DNA from: Pseudarthrobacter sp. NamE2 | Lineage (GTDB): Bacteria; Actinomycetota; Actinomycetes; Actinomycetales; Micrococcaceae | Length of the DNA: 64,000 bases | NCBI RefSeq assembly: GCF_005796205.1 | Contig: NZ_VAHN01000002.1 | Location: 1-64,000, forward strand | Reading direction: 5' to 3' | Shown: piece after piece, positions 8,509 through 16,360 of the stretch | How positions within the stretch are numbered: position 1 is the first letter of the stretch | Layout of the letters: each line of letters opens with the position of its first letter | Notes under the pieces: generated by a model | Told to the model about the DNA's origin: nothing | The model's database searches: none | What the model saw: only the letters and a program-made list of their open reading frames with translations | Translations under genes and position numbers: made by a program

Positions 8509-9006
8509 CTACGGCGTGCGCTCTTCCTTAAGCTCCGCGATTTCGCGGCGCAAGGAGGCAATCTCGGCCACGAGTTCCGCCACCTCGGTCCTCACCGGTT
8601 CCTCGACGGCTTCGGCGACGGTCTCTGCAGTGTCCTCCACCCGCTGTACCAGCCATGACGCGATGGATGCCGTCACCACACCAAGGACTGCGATGCCGCT
8701 CATCATCAGGGCGGCGGCCACCAGCCGGCCGATGGGCGTCACTGGAAAGAGGTCGCCGTAGCCCACGGTGGTGATGGTGGTGATGGCCCACCACAGAGCA
8801 TCGCCGAAGGTGACGATCTTTGCATCGGGTGCCGCCTGCTCCACATCCAGCACTGCCAGGGCGCCCACGAAGATGAGCATGGCCGCCGATCCGGCCACGT
8901 AGGTGACCACCCGGCCCCGAAGGGTTTCGCCCACCGTCCGGTGCAGGACGGACAGCAGGGTGACCAGCCGCAGCAGGCGCAGGGGCCAGCCCAGGGCCCG
9001 CCACAC
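8509..9006 (-). pseudogene. Potassium channel lacking its N-terminal half
   Basis: The frame encodes the C-terminal part of a voltage-gated-type potassium channel: an S4-like segment (PLRLLRLVTLLSVLHRTVGE), S5 (VVTYVAGSAAMLIFVGALAV), the pore helix and selectivity filter (WWAITTITTVGYGD), S6 (MMSGIAVLGVVTASIAS) and a C-terminal coiled coil (about the last 40 residues). Full-length relatives run to about 250 residues with S1-S3. Here only about 165 codons remain from the first usable start, a GTG at 9006 with no ribosome site, and upstream codons run into the divergent thioesterase gene. It is either a decayed gene or a minimal S4-S6 protein. Confidence 0.7.
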
Positions 9007-9034
9007 CGATGTTACCCGCGGGTAGCATGAGGGA

Positions 9035-9589
9035 ATGCACCTGCTCCTGAGAACCTTCATCCTGCTGTTCGCGTCATCCCGCCGGCCGCCGCTTCGGGTG
9101 TGGGACAGTGCCTCGCTGCCGCTTCGCGTCCTGCCGACGGATATCGACATCGCCATGCACGTCAACAACGGCATGTACCTGTCCCTGATGGACCTGGGCC
9201 GGTTCGATCTGATGGTGCGCAGCGGGGTGTGGAAACGGATGCGGCGCCGCGGCTGGAGCCCCGTGGTTGCCGCGGAAACCATCTCGTTCCGGAAGTCGCT
9301 GCAGCTTTGGCAGCAGTACACCATCGAGACCCGGATCATCGGGCTGGATGCGAAGGCCATCTACTTCGAGCAGCGGATGGTGGCCGACGGCGAGATTTAC
9401 GCACGTGCCTACATCGCCACCCGCCTGGTCACCAAGGCTGGGCCGGTCGGCCTGGAGGACATCTTCCGCGAGTTCGGCGCTCCGCCTGCGGACCTGGTGC
9501 TGCCAGCGTGGCTGCACGAATGGCGCGCCTCAAGTGCCCTGCCCGGCAGCCGCACACCTGCCCCGCACCTGTGGGACGCGGGCGCCTGA
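9035..9589 (+). CDS. Hotdog-fold acyl-CoA thioesterase family protein
   Basis: A 184-residue protein of the 4-hydroxybenzoyl-CoA thioesterase/THEM6-like hotdog family. The segment LPTDIDIAMHVNNGMYLSLM carries the family Asp/His-Asn-Asn motif (about residues 38-57), and VAAETISFRKSL is the expected second strand region. Such proteins hydrolyse acyl-CoA thioesters, but the substrate cannot be read from sequence. The ATG at 9035 follows GAGGG. Only 28 bases separate it from the first usable start of the divergent truncated channel, an unusually small promoter space. Confidence 0.82.
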   Translation: MHLLLRTFILLFASSRRPPLRVWDSASLPLRVLPTDIDIAMHVNNGMYLSLMDLGRFDLMVRSGVWKRMRRRGWSPVVAAETISFRKSLQLWQQYTIETRIIGLDAKAIYFEQRMVADGEIYARAYIATRLVTKAGPVGLEDIFREFGAPPADLVLPAWLHEWRASSALPGSRTPAPHLWDAGA

Positions 9590-9740
9590 TTCAAACGCCG
9601 TCGTCGCGCCGTTCAAGCGCGGCGGCAGCGCACTCCGGGGTGCTTTGTAGGGCCCGTCCCGGGTTATTCCCAATGACGCGGGAAGCGAACATGGGCACCC
9701 CGGCCACGACAAAGGGCGCCAACCCGCGTAGCGTGGACCC

Positions 9741-10163
9741 ATGGCTACCCTTGACATCACAGGTGAACAGTTCGCATCAACCATCGAGGGCAACGACATT
9801 GTCCTGGTCGATTTCTGGGCTGACTGGTGCGGGCCCTGCAAGCAGTTTGCCCCCACCTACTCGGCTGTTTCCGAGAAGCACCCGGATGTCCTCTTCGCCA
9901 AGGTGGATACGGACGCCGAACAGCAGCTCGCCGCTGAAGCGGGCATTTCCTCCATCCCCACGCTGATGGCCTTCCGCGAGAAGGTTTTGGTCTTCTCCCA
10001 GCCCGGGGCGCTGAACGCCCAGCAGCTCGAACAGGTGGTGGACGCGGTGAAGGGCCTGGACATGGAGGAAGTCCATGCGCACGTGGCGCGCCAGCGGGAA
10101 GAAGCCGCCGCCGCCAGCAAACAGGCCGGCCCGCAGGACGGCACGCAGATTCCGGACCTCTAA
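9741..10163 (+). CDS. Thioredoxin
   Basis: A 140-residue thioredoxin-fold protein with the active site WADWCGPCK at about residues 28-36 and the cis-proline loop SSIPTLMAF at about 71-79. It reduces cytoplasmic disulfides. It has a charged Ala/Gln-rich extension of about 30 residues after the fold (AHVARQREEAAAASKQ), which classic TrxA of about 108 residues lacks. The ATG at 9741 gives the standard N terminus. It is monocistronic and ends just before a 20-bp terminator stem. I do not assign trxA because actinobacteria carry several paralogues. Confidence 0.92.
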   Translation: MATLDITGEQFASTIEGNDIVLVDFWADWCGPCKQFAPTYSAVSEKHPDVLFAKVDTDAEQQLAAEAGISSIPTLMAFREKVLVFSQPGALNAQQLEQVVDAVKGLDMEEVHAHVARQREEAAAASKQAGPQDGTQIPDL

Positions 10164-10170
10164 GGCTCTT

Positions 10171-10218
10171 TAAACGCCGCACGGGACCTTTCAGCTGGAA
10201 GGTCCCGTGCGGCGTTTA
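10171..10218. terminator. Strong bidirectional terminator
   Basis: A perfect 20-bp stem (10171-10190 with 10199-10218) around the loop TCAGCTGG lies between the convergent thioredoxin and monooxygenase genes. The arms begin and end with A/T runs suitable for both strands. Confidence 0.92.
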
Positions 10219-10226
10219 AGTCTTCT

Positions 10227-10505
10227 TTAGATGCGCTCCACCTTGACGGGCTCTGCCAGCAGCGCGCTGAGGGACTCGTTCAGGTCCTGCACGGCGATGC
10301 CCCTGGAGTGCTTGTCCAGGTCCTCCTCGGAGGCCCACTGCTCTGTGAGCACCAGCTTCTCCTCGGTGGCTTCGGTAAGTTCGTAGCGGATGCAGCCCGG
10401 CTCGTTCACCACCTCGTCGATGGCGATTTCCAAGGCGAGCTTCACGCGGAAGAACTCGCCGTCATTAGGGATGAACGTTGCCTGCAGGTCGATGGGTGCA
10501 CTCAT
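10227..10505 (-). CDS. Antibiotic-biosynthesis-monooxygenase (ABM) fold protein, putative quinol monooxygenase
   Basis: A 92-residue protein with the dimeric ABM ferredoxin-like fold. Motifs include the family pattern NEPGCIRYELTEA followed by LVLTEQWASEEDLDKHSRG, where the conserved His sits in KHS. Relatives oxidise quinols without cofactor or simply bind small aromatic or heme-like ligands. The ATG at 10505 is used; an in-frame ATG at 10517 is possible. It converges on thioredoxin. Confidence 0.85.
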   Translation of the reverse strand: MSAPIDLQATFIPNDGEFFRVKLALEIAIDEVVNEPGCIRYELTEATEEKLVLTEQWASEEDLDKHSRGIAVQDLNESLSALLAEPVKVERI

Positions 10506-10733
10506 GCATTTCACCATACCGGCCCCGGCTGATGGTCCGGACACCCACTACAAGTCCGACGGCGGCAGTCACCGCTGCTGCCACGAGTCCCCACAGTGAA
10601 TGCTTACCGATGGTTCCGGCAAAAAGCTCACGCTCGGCAAGGCCCAGAAATGCCACGAGCTCGCCGGGGGACATACGTTGATTTTGGCGGCCAGAGCAGA
10701 TTTCACGTCTGGACGTACCGTCTCAAAGTCTGC

Positions 10734-11111
10734 TCAGGGCGTGCCGCTCATCGCCCAACTGAGGGCTTCAGCGCGGGAGGTAAAAAACCGGGTCGGACAC
10801 GGGGGAATGTGGACGCCGAGGAAAAAATTGGCCAGGATGCGGTCAACCGGGCTGGCACCCAGAAGCGCGATCCGGGAGGCCGCGCAGGGGATAGAAAACA
10901 CCGCCCGCGCCTGCCGGGTCACCGATGCTGTGCTGGCCATGTCGACAAGCAGCGGGTATTCAGCACCGCCAGCTATTTCGTTGACTGCAGCCATCGCCGC
11001 CTTGGCATCCGCTTCCTCGATACGGACTTGTGTATCCCACACAAGGTGAATCAACCCCGGTGGTTCCAGACTCACTACACCTTTGCCGCCGTCAACCTTA
11101 AGCGGTTCCAT
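10734..11111 (-). CDS. DUF7793/STAS-like hypothetical protein
   Basis: A 125-residue cytoplasmic protein resembling the small STAS/SEC14-like family (DUF7793) found in multiple copies in Arthrobacter. The alternating strand-helix pattern (GLIHLVWDTQVRIEEADAKA; EYPLLVDMASTASVTRQAR; RIALLGASPVDRILANFFLG) fits an anti-sigma-antagonist-type fold. The ATG at 11111 follows GGGGAG. No partner kinase or sigma factor is nearby. The family name is from memory and should be checked; the function is unknown. Confidence 0.65.
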   Translation of the reverse strand: MEPLKVDGGKGVVSLEPPGLIHLVWDTQVRIEEADAKAAMAAVNEIAGGAEYPLLVDMASTASVTRQARAVFSIPCAASRIALLGASPVDRILANFFLGVHIPPCPTRFFTSRAEALSWAMSGTP

Positions 11112-11246
11112 AAATTCGCTCCCCAGCTGAGCCTTCACCGGCCTGTCGTTGTACCGTCCCCACATTACAAGTCCGTTCTCCGCTGGCCACCCCCTAAACA
11201 CGAAAGGGTCCGCAGGTTTCCCGACGGAGCCTTTCGTTCTCTATGT

Positions 11247-11426
11247 CTACTTTGCAGCGGCGACCAGCACCACGACCTTGTTCCATGCGTTGTTGACGGC
11301 AGCTTCAAGGGTGCGTGAGGACTGCACACCTAGGGGCCAGGAAAATTCTTTGCCTTCATGCCGCAGCAGGTGTTGGTAGCCGGCATATGCGGTGATGTCT
11401 GCCAGCTGCAGAAACAACTCGGCCGA
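11247..11426 (-). pseudogene. Gene remnant, C-terminal fragment resembling DUF3800
   Basis: An open frame of 59 codons bounded upstream by an in-frame TGA and with no ATG or GTG start. The translation contains LQLADITAYAGYQHLLRHEG, like the C-terminal end of DUF3800 proteins, which closes with a conserved LADxxAY motif. No N-terminal part is seen in any frame upstream. The assignment is tentative. The rest of the 11112-11503 gap shows nothing convincing. Confidence 0.35.
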
Positions 11427-11503
11427 TCACTCCGTCCTCACGACGTCACCGCCGGGCGCGCCCGTCCACGCCCCTTCTGCCCGGCTTGGGCAGGGGCTTC
11501 CGG

Positions 11504-12502
11504 CTAGTGCCGCCGGTGGTCCTGAATCGTCATCCGCGGACCGAACGTGGGTTTGCGAAAGCCGGTGCTCTGGATTATCCGCACCACGCGCTGGCGGTGG
11601 CCCTGCCACGGCTCCAGCAGCCGGAGCATTCCGGCGTCATCCGTCCGCCGGCCGGTAAGAGCGGCACCCACATACCCGGCGAGGTGGTAGTCGCCCACGG
11701 AGATGGAGTCCGGGCAACCGTGCGTCCGCTGCACAACCTCCGCCGCCGTCCAGATGCCGATGCCGGGGATGGTCTGCAGCTTCGCTCCCGCCTCGCCGGC
11801 CGGCAAAGCAGCCAGGCGCTCAAGCGCGGCGGCGGAATGCAGCGCCCGCATAACGGTCGCCGAACGCTGCGGCCCCACGCCCGCCTTGTGCCACTCCCAG
11901 CTGGGGACCTGCAGCCACTGTGCAGCAGTGGGCGGCACCACCAGGCCGGGAGGCGTGGAGGACCCTGCCCGCGGTGCCGGTGATCCAAACCGGTGCACCA
12001 GGTACCGGTAGGCCCGCCGCGCCTCAATCACCGTGACCTTCTGCTCCAGGATGATGGGCACCAGTTGGTCCACCATGCGCCCGCTGGCCGGAAGCCGCAG
12101 TGCCAGGCTCCGGCGTCGTGCTTCCCGCACCATGTGGGGAAGCGTGGCGTGGAAGGCCGGCTCGTCGAAGCCGCGCCAGTCGTCGTCGCTACCCAGCAGC
12201 CGGGGCGCTGCTTCCACCGCGGCGGCGGCGCCCGGACCCCAAGCCTGGATGTCCACGAATCGCTCCGGCAAGGCTTGCGGACCTGTGCCGCCGCCCGCCG
12301 GGCTGAGCCGGAGCGTGGCGGGGCCGTCCGGCGTCGTAAAGGCATTCCAGATAACGCCGCCCTGGACACTGAAGGAGGGGTCGCTGTTGCCGCGCAGCAG
12401 GGGCCCAAGGGTCCGGCCCAGGCTGTACGGGGCACCGGGATACCAGCGCAGGGACACGTCAGCCGCGGCAGCCAGCCGGGAAGGTGCCTCTGCAATGGTC
12501 AT
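11504..12502 (-). CDS. AlkA-type DNA-3-methyladenine glycosylase (HhH-GPD)
   Basis: A 332-residue DNA repair enzyme that excises alkylated bases. The helix-hairpin-helix is LQTIPGIGIWTAAEV (PGIG at 246-249) and the catalytic Asp is D271 in SISVGDYHL. The N-terminal half, about 10-130, is the AlkA-like beta domain. The ATG at 12502 is preferred because the residues before it lack similarity. It stands alone, divergent from the VOC protein gene. The substrate range (3-methyladenine or wider) cannot be inferred. Confidence 0.85.
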   Translation of the reverse strand: MTIAEAPSRLAAAADVSLRWYPGAPYSLGRTLGPLLRGNSDPSFSVQGGVIWNAFTTPDGPATLRLSPAGGGTGPQALPERFVDIQAWGPGAAAAVEAAPRLLGSDDDWRGFDEPAFHATLPHMVREARRRSLALRLPASGRMVDQLVPIILEQKVTVIEARRAYRYLVHRFGSPAPRAGSSTPPGLVVPPTAAQWLQVPSWEWHKAGVGPQRSATVMRALHSAAALERLAALPAGEAGAKLQTIPGIGIWTAAEVVQRTHGCPDSISVGDYHLAGYVGAALTGRRTDDAGMLRLLEPWQGHRQRVVRIIQSTGFRKPTFGPRMTIQDHRRH

Positions 12503-12656
12503 GTTTCCATCGTCCCACGCTCCTGTGACATCGGGCTTCCGCAGGATGGCCCGCGGGCAGGGAAAAATGCGCTTAACCAGCGCGGATACCGGGACTAGAC
12601 TCCACCCTGTAGGAGCCGGCAAAGGCGCCGAACGGCCCGGAAACCAGGAGGAAGCA

Positions 12657-13094
12657 ATGGGCGGAGTAGTGCATTTCGAAATTCCCGCGGACGACCAGGA
12701 GCGGGCAAGGAAGTTCTACCAGGACGTCCTTGGCTGGCGGATCGATCCCGTCCCCGGAATGGACTACAACATGGTGGTCACCACGCCCATGGATGAGTCC
12801 ACCGGCCAACCCACCGAACCCGGGGCGATCAACGGCGGCATGTTTGCCCGCGAGGCGGACCTGAAGACACCGGTGATCACGGTGGACGTGCCGGACATCA
12901 ACGCCACCCTCCAGACCGTGGAGTCCCTGGGCGGTGCCGTGGTCAAGCCCAGGGAAACCATCCCCGGCATGGGCGCATTCGCGTACTTCCGGGACACCGA
13001 AGGCAACGTAATGGGTTTGTGGGAGAACCTTCCCTCGGGGCAGGCGGGGCAGGACGCGGGCACTGATTCAGCGGCGGACAGCTTCTCCATATAA
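12657..13094 (+). CDS. VOC/glyoxalase-family protein
   Basis: A 145-residue vicinal-oxygen-chelate fold protein with two beta-alpha-beta-beta-beta modules (VVHFEIPADDQERARKFYQDV at the start; TPVITVDVPDINATLQTVESL in the middle). It ends AYFRDTEGNVMGLWE, the usual second half-site with the metal-binding Glu. AGGAGGAA stands before the ATG. Known members include dioxygenases, resistance proteins and isomerases, and no specific reaction can be assigned. It is followed by cystathionine beta-synthase on the same strand, 92 bases on. Confidence 0.85.
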   Translation: MGGVVHFEIPADDQERARKFYQDVLGWRIDPVPGMDYNMVVTTPMDESTGQPTEPGAINGGMFAREADLKTPVITVDVPDINATLQTVESLGGAVVKPRETIPGMGAFAYFRDTEGNVMGLWENLPSGQAGQDAGTDSAADSFSI

Positions 13095-13186
13095 GCGTTC
13101 GGGTGCAGTCATTCTTCCCCGCCGTGATTCTCCGGCTGATGTTCGCCGCCTGAGCATGCCGGGCAGGAAGCGGTAGCTTTGTACCT

Positions 13187-14572
13187 ATGAAGTACGCCCA
13201 GTCCATCCTGGATCTCATCGGCAACACCCCGCTCATCAAACTCAACCATGTGACAGAGGACATCAAGGCCACTGTCCTGGTGAAACTGGAGTACCTGAAC
13301 CCTGGCGGCTCCATCAAGGACCGCATCGCTGCGCAGATGGTCGAGGACGCTGAACGCGAGGGCAAGCTGCAGCCCGGCGGCACCATCGTGGAGCCCACGT
13401 CCGGCAACACCGGCGTCGGGCTGGCGCTGGTGGCTCAGCAGAAGGGCTACAAGTGCGTCTTCGTGGTGCCGGACAAGGTGGGCGAGGACAAGCGGGCTGT
13501 GCTGGAGGCCTACGGCGCGGAGGTGGTGGTCACGCCCACCGCCGTCCCGCCGGACAGCCCGCAGAGCTACTACGGCGTCTCGGACCGGCTGGTCCGCGAG
13601 ACGCCCGGCGCGTACAAGCCGGACCAGTTCTCCAATCCGGCGGCGCCCGGGAGCCATTACAAGACCACCGGGCCCGAGATCTGGCGCGATACGGACGGCA
13701 AGGTCACCCACGTCGTTATCGGCGCCGGCACCGGCGGCACCATCACCGGCACCGGCCGCTACCTCAAGGAGGTTTCGGCGGACAGGCCGGAGTCCGACGG
13801 CGGCGTGGTCCGGATCATCGGAGCGGACCCGGAAGGTTCGGTCTACTCCGGCGGCACGGGGCGCCCCTACTTTGTAGAGGGAGTGGGGGAGGACATGTGG
13901 CCGGCGAACTACGACAAGACGGTCCCGGACCAGGTGATCGCCGTCAGCGACGCCGATTCCTTCGCCATGACCCGCCGGCTCGCCCGGGAAGAGGGACTGC
14001 TGGTGGGCGGCTCGTCCGGCATGGCTGTGGTGGCCGCGCTGGAGGCGGCGAAGGACCTTCCGGAAAGCGCCGTCGTCGTGGTGATCCTGCCCGACTCCGG
14101 CCGCGGATACCTGGGCAAAATTTTCAACGACCAGTGGATGCGCTCCTACGGCTTCCTGTCCGGCGGCGAGGAAACGTCCGTGGGCGAGGTCATCAAGTCC
14201 AAGACCGGCGAGCTGCCGGACCTGGTGCACATACACCCGAACGAATCCGTCCGCGACGTCATCAACATCATGAATGAGTTCGGCGTCAGCCATATCCCGG
14301 TGCTGTCGCAGGAGCCGCCGGTGGTGATGGGCGAAGTCCTGGGCGCGGTGGACGAGCGGACGCTGACCGCCAAGCTTTTCCGCGGCGAGGCAAAGCTGAC
14401 GGACAAGATTTCCGAGCACATGGGCCCCAAGCTGCCCGTCATCGGCTCGCTGGAAACCATCTCGGCCGCCCGTGAGCTGCTTTCGGACGTGGACACCGTG
14501 ATGGTCACGTTCGTCGGCGCCCCCGTCGGCATCCTCACCCGGCACGACCTGCTGGCCTACCTCAGCAACTAA
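13187..14572 (+). CDS. Cystathionine beta-synthase
   Basis: A 461-residue PLP enzyme that condenses serine (or O-acetylserine) with homocysteine, the first step of reverse transsulfuration. The PLP lysine is K44 in NPGGSIKDRIA, the phosphate loop TSGNTG is at 71-76, and the C-terminal region from about 335 holds a CBS-domain pair (SVRDVINIMNEFGVSHIPVL; SAARELLSDVDTVMVTFVG). The CBS pair distinguishes it from plain cysteine synthase. Cystathionine gamma-synthase follows 69 bases downstream on the same strand, which fits a transsulfuration operon. No SAM riboswitch or T-box is visible upstream. Confidence 0.95.
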   Translation: MKYAQSILDLIGNTPLIKLNHVTEDIKATVLVKLEYLNPGGSIKDRIAAQMVEDAEREGKLQPGGTIVEPTSGNTGVGLALVAQQKGYKCVFVVPDKVGEDKRAVLEAYGAEVVVTPTAVPPDSPQSYYGVSDRLVRETPGAYKPDQFSNPAAPGSHYKTTGPEIWRDTDGKVTHVVIGAGTGGTITGTGRYLKEVSADRPESDGGVVRIIGADPEGSVYSGGTGRPYFVEGVGEDMWPANYDKTVPDQVIAVSDADSFAMTRRLAREEGLLVGGSSGMAVVAALEAAKDLPESAVVVVILPDSGRGYLGKIFNDQWMRSYGFLSGGEETSVGEVIKSKTGELPDLVHIHPNESVRDVINIMNEFGVSHIPVLSQEPPVVMGEVLGAVDERTLTAKLFRGEAKLTDKISEHMGPKLPVIGSLETISAARELLSDVDTVMVTFVGAPVGILTRHDLLAYLSN

Positions 14573-14581
14573 ATCCCGGCG

Positions 14582-14625
14582 ATCGAGCCTGCCACCTCCG
14601 GTGGCTGAGCCTGTCGAAACCCCCG
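14582..14625. repeat. REP-like intergenic element
   Basis: CGAGCCTGCCACCTCCGGTG continues into GGCTGAGCCTGTCGAAACCC. It contains a CCACC-TCC-GGTGG hairpin and the GAGCCTGTCGAAAC core that recurs between genes in many Arthrobacter-like genomes (from memory). It lies between the two transsulfuration genes and may modulate their shared transcript. Confidence 0.5.
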
Positions 14626-14641
14626 CATACGAAGGAGCATC

Positions 14642-15799
14642 ATGTCCGCGAACCAAGGCTTCAATACCCGTGCCGTACACGCAGGGCAGGATTTCGAGCC
14701 CCGTACCGGCGCCGTGGTCCCGCCCGTGCACTTTGCCACCACCTATGCGCAGGACGGGATCGGCGGGCTCCGCGACGGGTATGAATACAGCCGCGGCGGG
14801 AACCCCACCCGCGATGCCCTGCAGGAGCAGTTGGCAGCCCTGGAGCTTGGTACCCACGCGTACAGCTTCGGCTCCGGCCTCGCCGCCGAAGACGCCCTCA
14901 TCCGCGGGCTGGCACAGCCGGGCGACCACATCGTGCTCGGCAACGACGCCTACGGCGGAACCTACCGGCTCATCAGCCGGGTACTCGGCCCGTGGGGAAT
15001 CGGCAACACCCCCGTGGACATGGCCAACCTGGACACCGTCCGGCAGGCCGTCGGGGCGAACAAAACCCGCCTCCTGTGGGTGGAGACGCCTTCCAACCCG
15101 CTGATGAAGATCACGGACATCGCGGCGCTCGCCGAGATTGCGCACGACGCCGGCGCCCTCCTCGTCGTCGACAACACCTTTGCGTCCCCCTACCTGCAGA
15201 CCCCGCTCGCCCTGGGTGCCGACGTCGTCATCCACTCCACCACCAAATACATCGGCGGGCATTCCGACGTGGTGGGCGGCGCCGTCGTGGTTAAGGACGC
15301 GGAACTGGCGGAGAAGATCGGCTTCGTCCAGTTCGCCGTCGGCGCCGTTTCCGGCCCGATGGATGCCTTCCTCACCACCCGTGGCCTGAAGACCCTGGGC
15401 GTCCGTATGGACCGGCACAGCCTTAACGGCCAGGCCGTGGCCGAGTGGCTACTGGACCGTCCCGAGGTGGAGGCGGTCCTGTACCCGGGCCTGCCCGGCC
15501 ACCCCGGCCATGAGCTGGCCAGGAAGCAAATGCGGCAGTTCGGCGGCATGGTGTCCGTGCAGTTCAAGGGCGGCGAGGCGGCGGCCCGGAAGGTGGCCGA
15601 ATCAACCAAGGTGTTTATGCTGGCGGAGTCCCTCGGCGGCATCGAGTCACTCATGAACTACCCGTCCGAGATGACCCACGCCTCGGTCAAGGGCACCGAA
15701 CTGGCAGTTCCAGTCAATCTGCTGCGACTCTCCTGCGGCATCGAGGACGTGGAGGACCTGATCGCAGACCTGGAGCAGGCCTTCAGCTCGATCCCGTGA
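14642..15799 (+). CDS. metB: Cystathionine gamma-synthase
   Basis: A 385-residue Cys/Met-metabolism PLP enzyme. The Schiff-base lysine is K202 in IHSTTKYIGGHSD. The substrate-phosphate loop YSFGSGLAAE (about 74-83) and the ending LRLSCGIEDVEDLIADLEQA are typical. It makes cystathionine from an O-activated homoserine and cysteine, but the close relative cystathionine gamma-lyase works in reverse, and the neighbouring beta-synthase makes the lyase activity plausible. AAGGAGC precedes the ATG. The metB symbol is the usual annotation, not proof of direction. Confidence 0.9.
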   Translation: MSANQGFNTRAVHAGQDFEPRTGAVVPPVHFATTYAQDGIGGLRDGYEYSRGGNPTRDALQEQLAALELGTHAYSFGSGLAAEDALIRGLAQPGDHIVLGNDAYGGTYRLISRVLGPWGIGNTPVDMANLDTVRQAVGANKTRLLWVETPSNPLMKITDIAALAEIAHDAGALLVVDNTFASPYLQTPLALGADVVIHSTTKYIGGHSDVVGGAVVVKDAELAEKIGFVQFAVGAVSGPMDAFLTTRGLKTLGVRMDRHSLNGQAVAEWLLDRPEVEAVLYPGLPGHPGHELARKQMRQFGGMVSVQFKGGEAAARKVAESTKVFMLAESLGGIESLMNYPSEMTHASVKGTELAVPVNLLRLSCGIEDVEDLIADLEQAFSSIP

Positions 15800-15804
15800 G
15801 TTCC

Positions 15805-15862
15805 ACGAGATGGCAGTTACCGGCAGTCCGGGCCGCAAACATTGCCGATGACTGCCATCTCG
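15805..15862. repeat. Intergenic inverted-repeat element, copy 1
   Basis: CGAGATGGCAGT (15806-15817) pairs perfectly with ACTGCCATCTCG (15851-15862). The stem continues imperfectly through CCGGCA and TGCCGATG, leaving a small loop. It starts six bases after the metB stop, so it could terminate that operon, and ends exactly where the damaged MFS gene begins. A similarly built element is at 40463-40511. Confidence 0.7.
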
Positions 15863-15863
15863 C

Positions 15864-16249
15864 GTGCCGCTGCAGCAGGAGTTCGGCTGGTCCACCATTG
15901 TGCTCTCCGCGGCAGTGAGCATCAACCTGGTCCTGTTTGACCTGATGGCTCCCTTCGCAGCCACCGGATCGATGGCCCTGGTTTTCGCCGCCACCATCGC
16001 CAACACCTGGTTCGTCACGAGCCGGGGGCTGGTGATCGGTATCCTCACGGCCGGCAGCGCGGGCGGCCAGCTGGTGTTCCTTCCGTTCATCGCCATGATC
16101 GCGCAGGACCCGGGCTGGCTACTGACGGGCTGATCGTCACCCACTTCATCCCCTCCGCCCATGACCACGGCATGCTGGAAACCGCTGCCGCCGGGCTGCT
16201 CGCCGTCGTCGGAATCTTTGACATCGTGGGAACCATCGCATCCGGCTGG
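15864..16249 (+). pseudogene. MFS transporter pseudogene with internal deletions
   Basis: Three blocks of a major facilitator carrier survive: VPLQQEFGWSTIVLSAAVS with INLVLFDLMAPFAA (helix 1-2 region); then GSMALVFAATIANTWFV to QLVFLPFIAMIAQDPGW (about helices 4-5); and, in another frame, GLIVTHFIPSAHDHG to VVGIFDIVGTIASGW (about helices 7-8). Expected intervening helices, the start and the C-terminal half are missing, and a stop follows the second block. The gene is therefore non-functional. The inverted repeat at 15805-15862 abuts its 5' edge. Confidence 0.85.
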
Positions 16250-16360
16250 CGCCGTGCGCACCATCGCCGCCGTCATCAGCGGCACCATCCGCCGGAGCTC
16301 GGGCAGCAGGGAAGCGCAGCCGGTTCCTGCACCCTAAGCACGGGCCGTTACGCTGGTCCC

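Noticed and set aside
10465-10674. Small minus-strand open frame with one hydrophobic segment
   Set aside because: It overlaps the monooxygenase gene start, has no ribosome site, and its C-terminal third is out-of-frame coding sequence of that gene.
13095-13186. SAM riboswitch or T-box before the cystathionine beta-synthase gene
   Set aside because: The gap is only 92 bases and shows none of the conserved core sequences or a terminator hairpin.
13109-15418. Very long open frame on the minus strand across the transsulfuration genes
   Set aside because: It is antisense to two strongly recognised PLP enzymes, has no domain, is rich in Gly/Arg/His/Asp from codon mirroring, and lacks a ribosome site.
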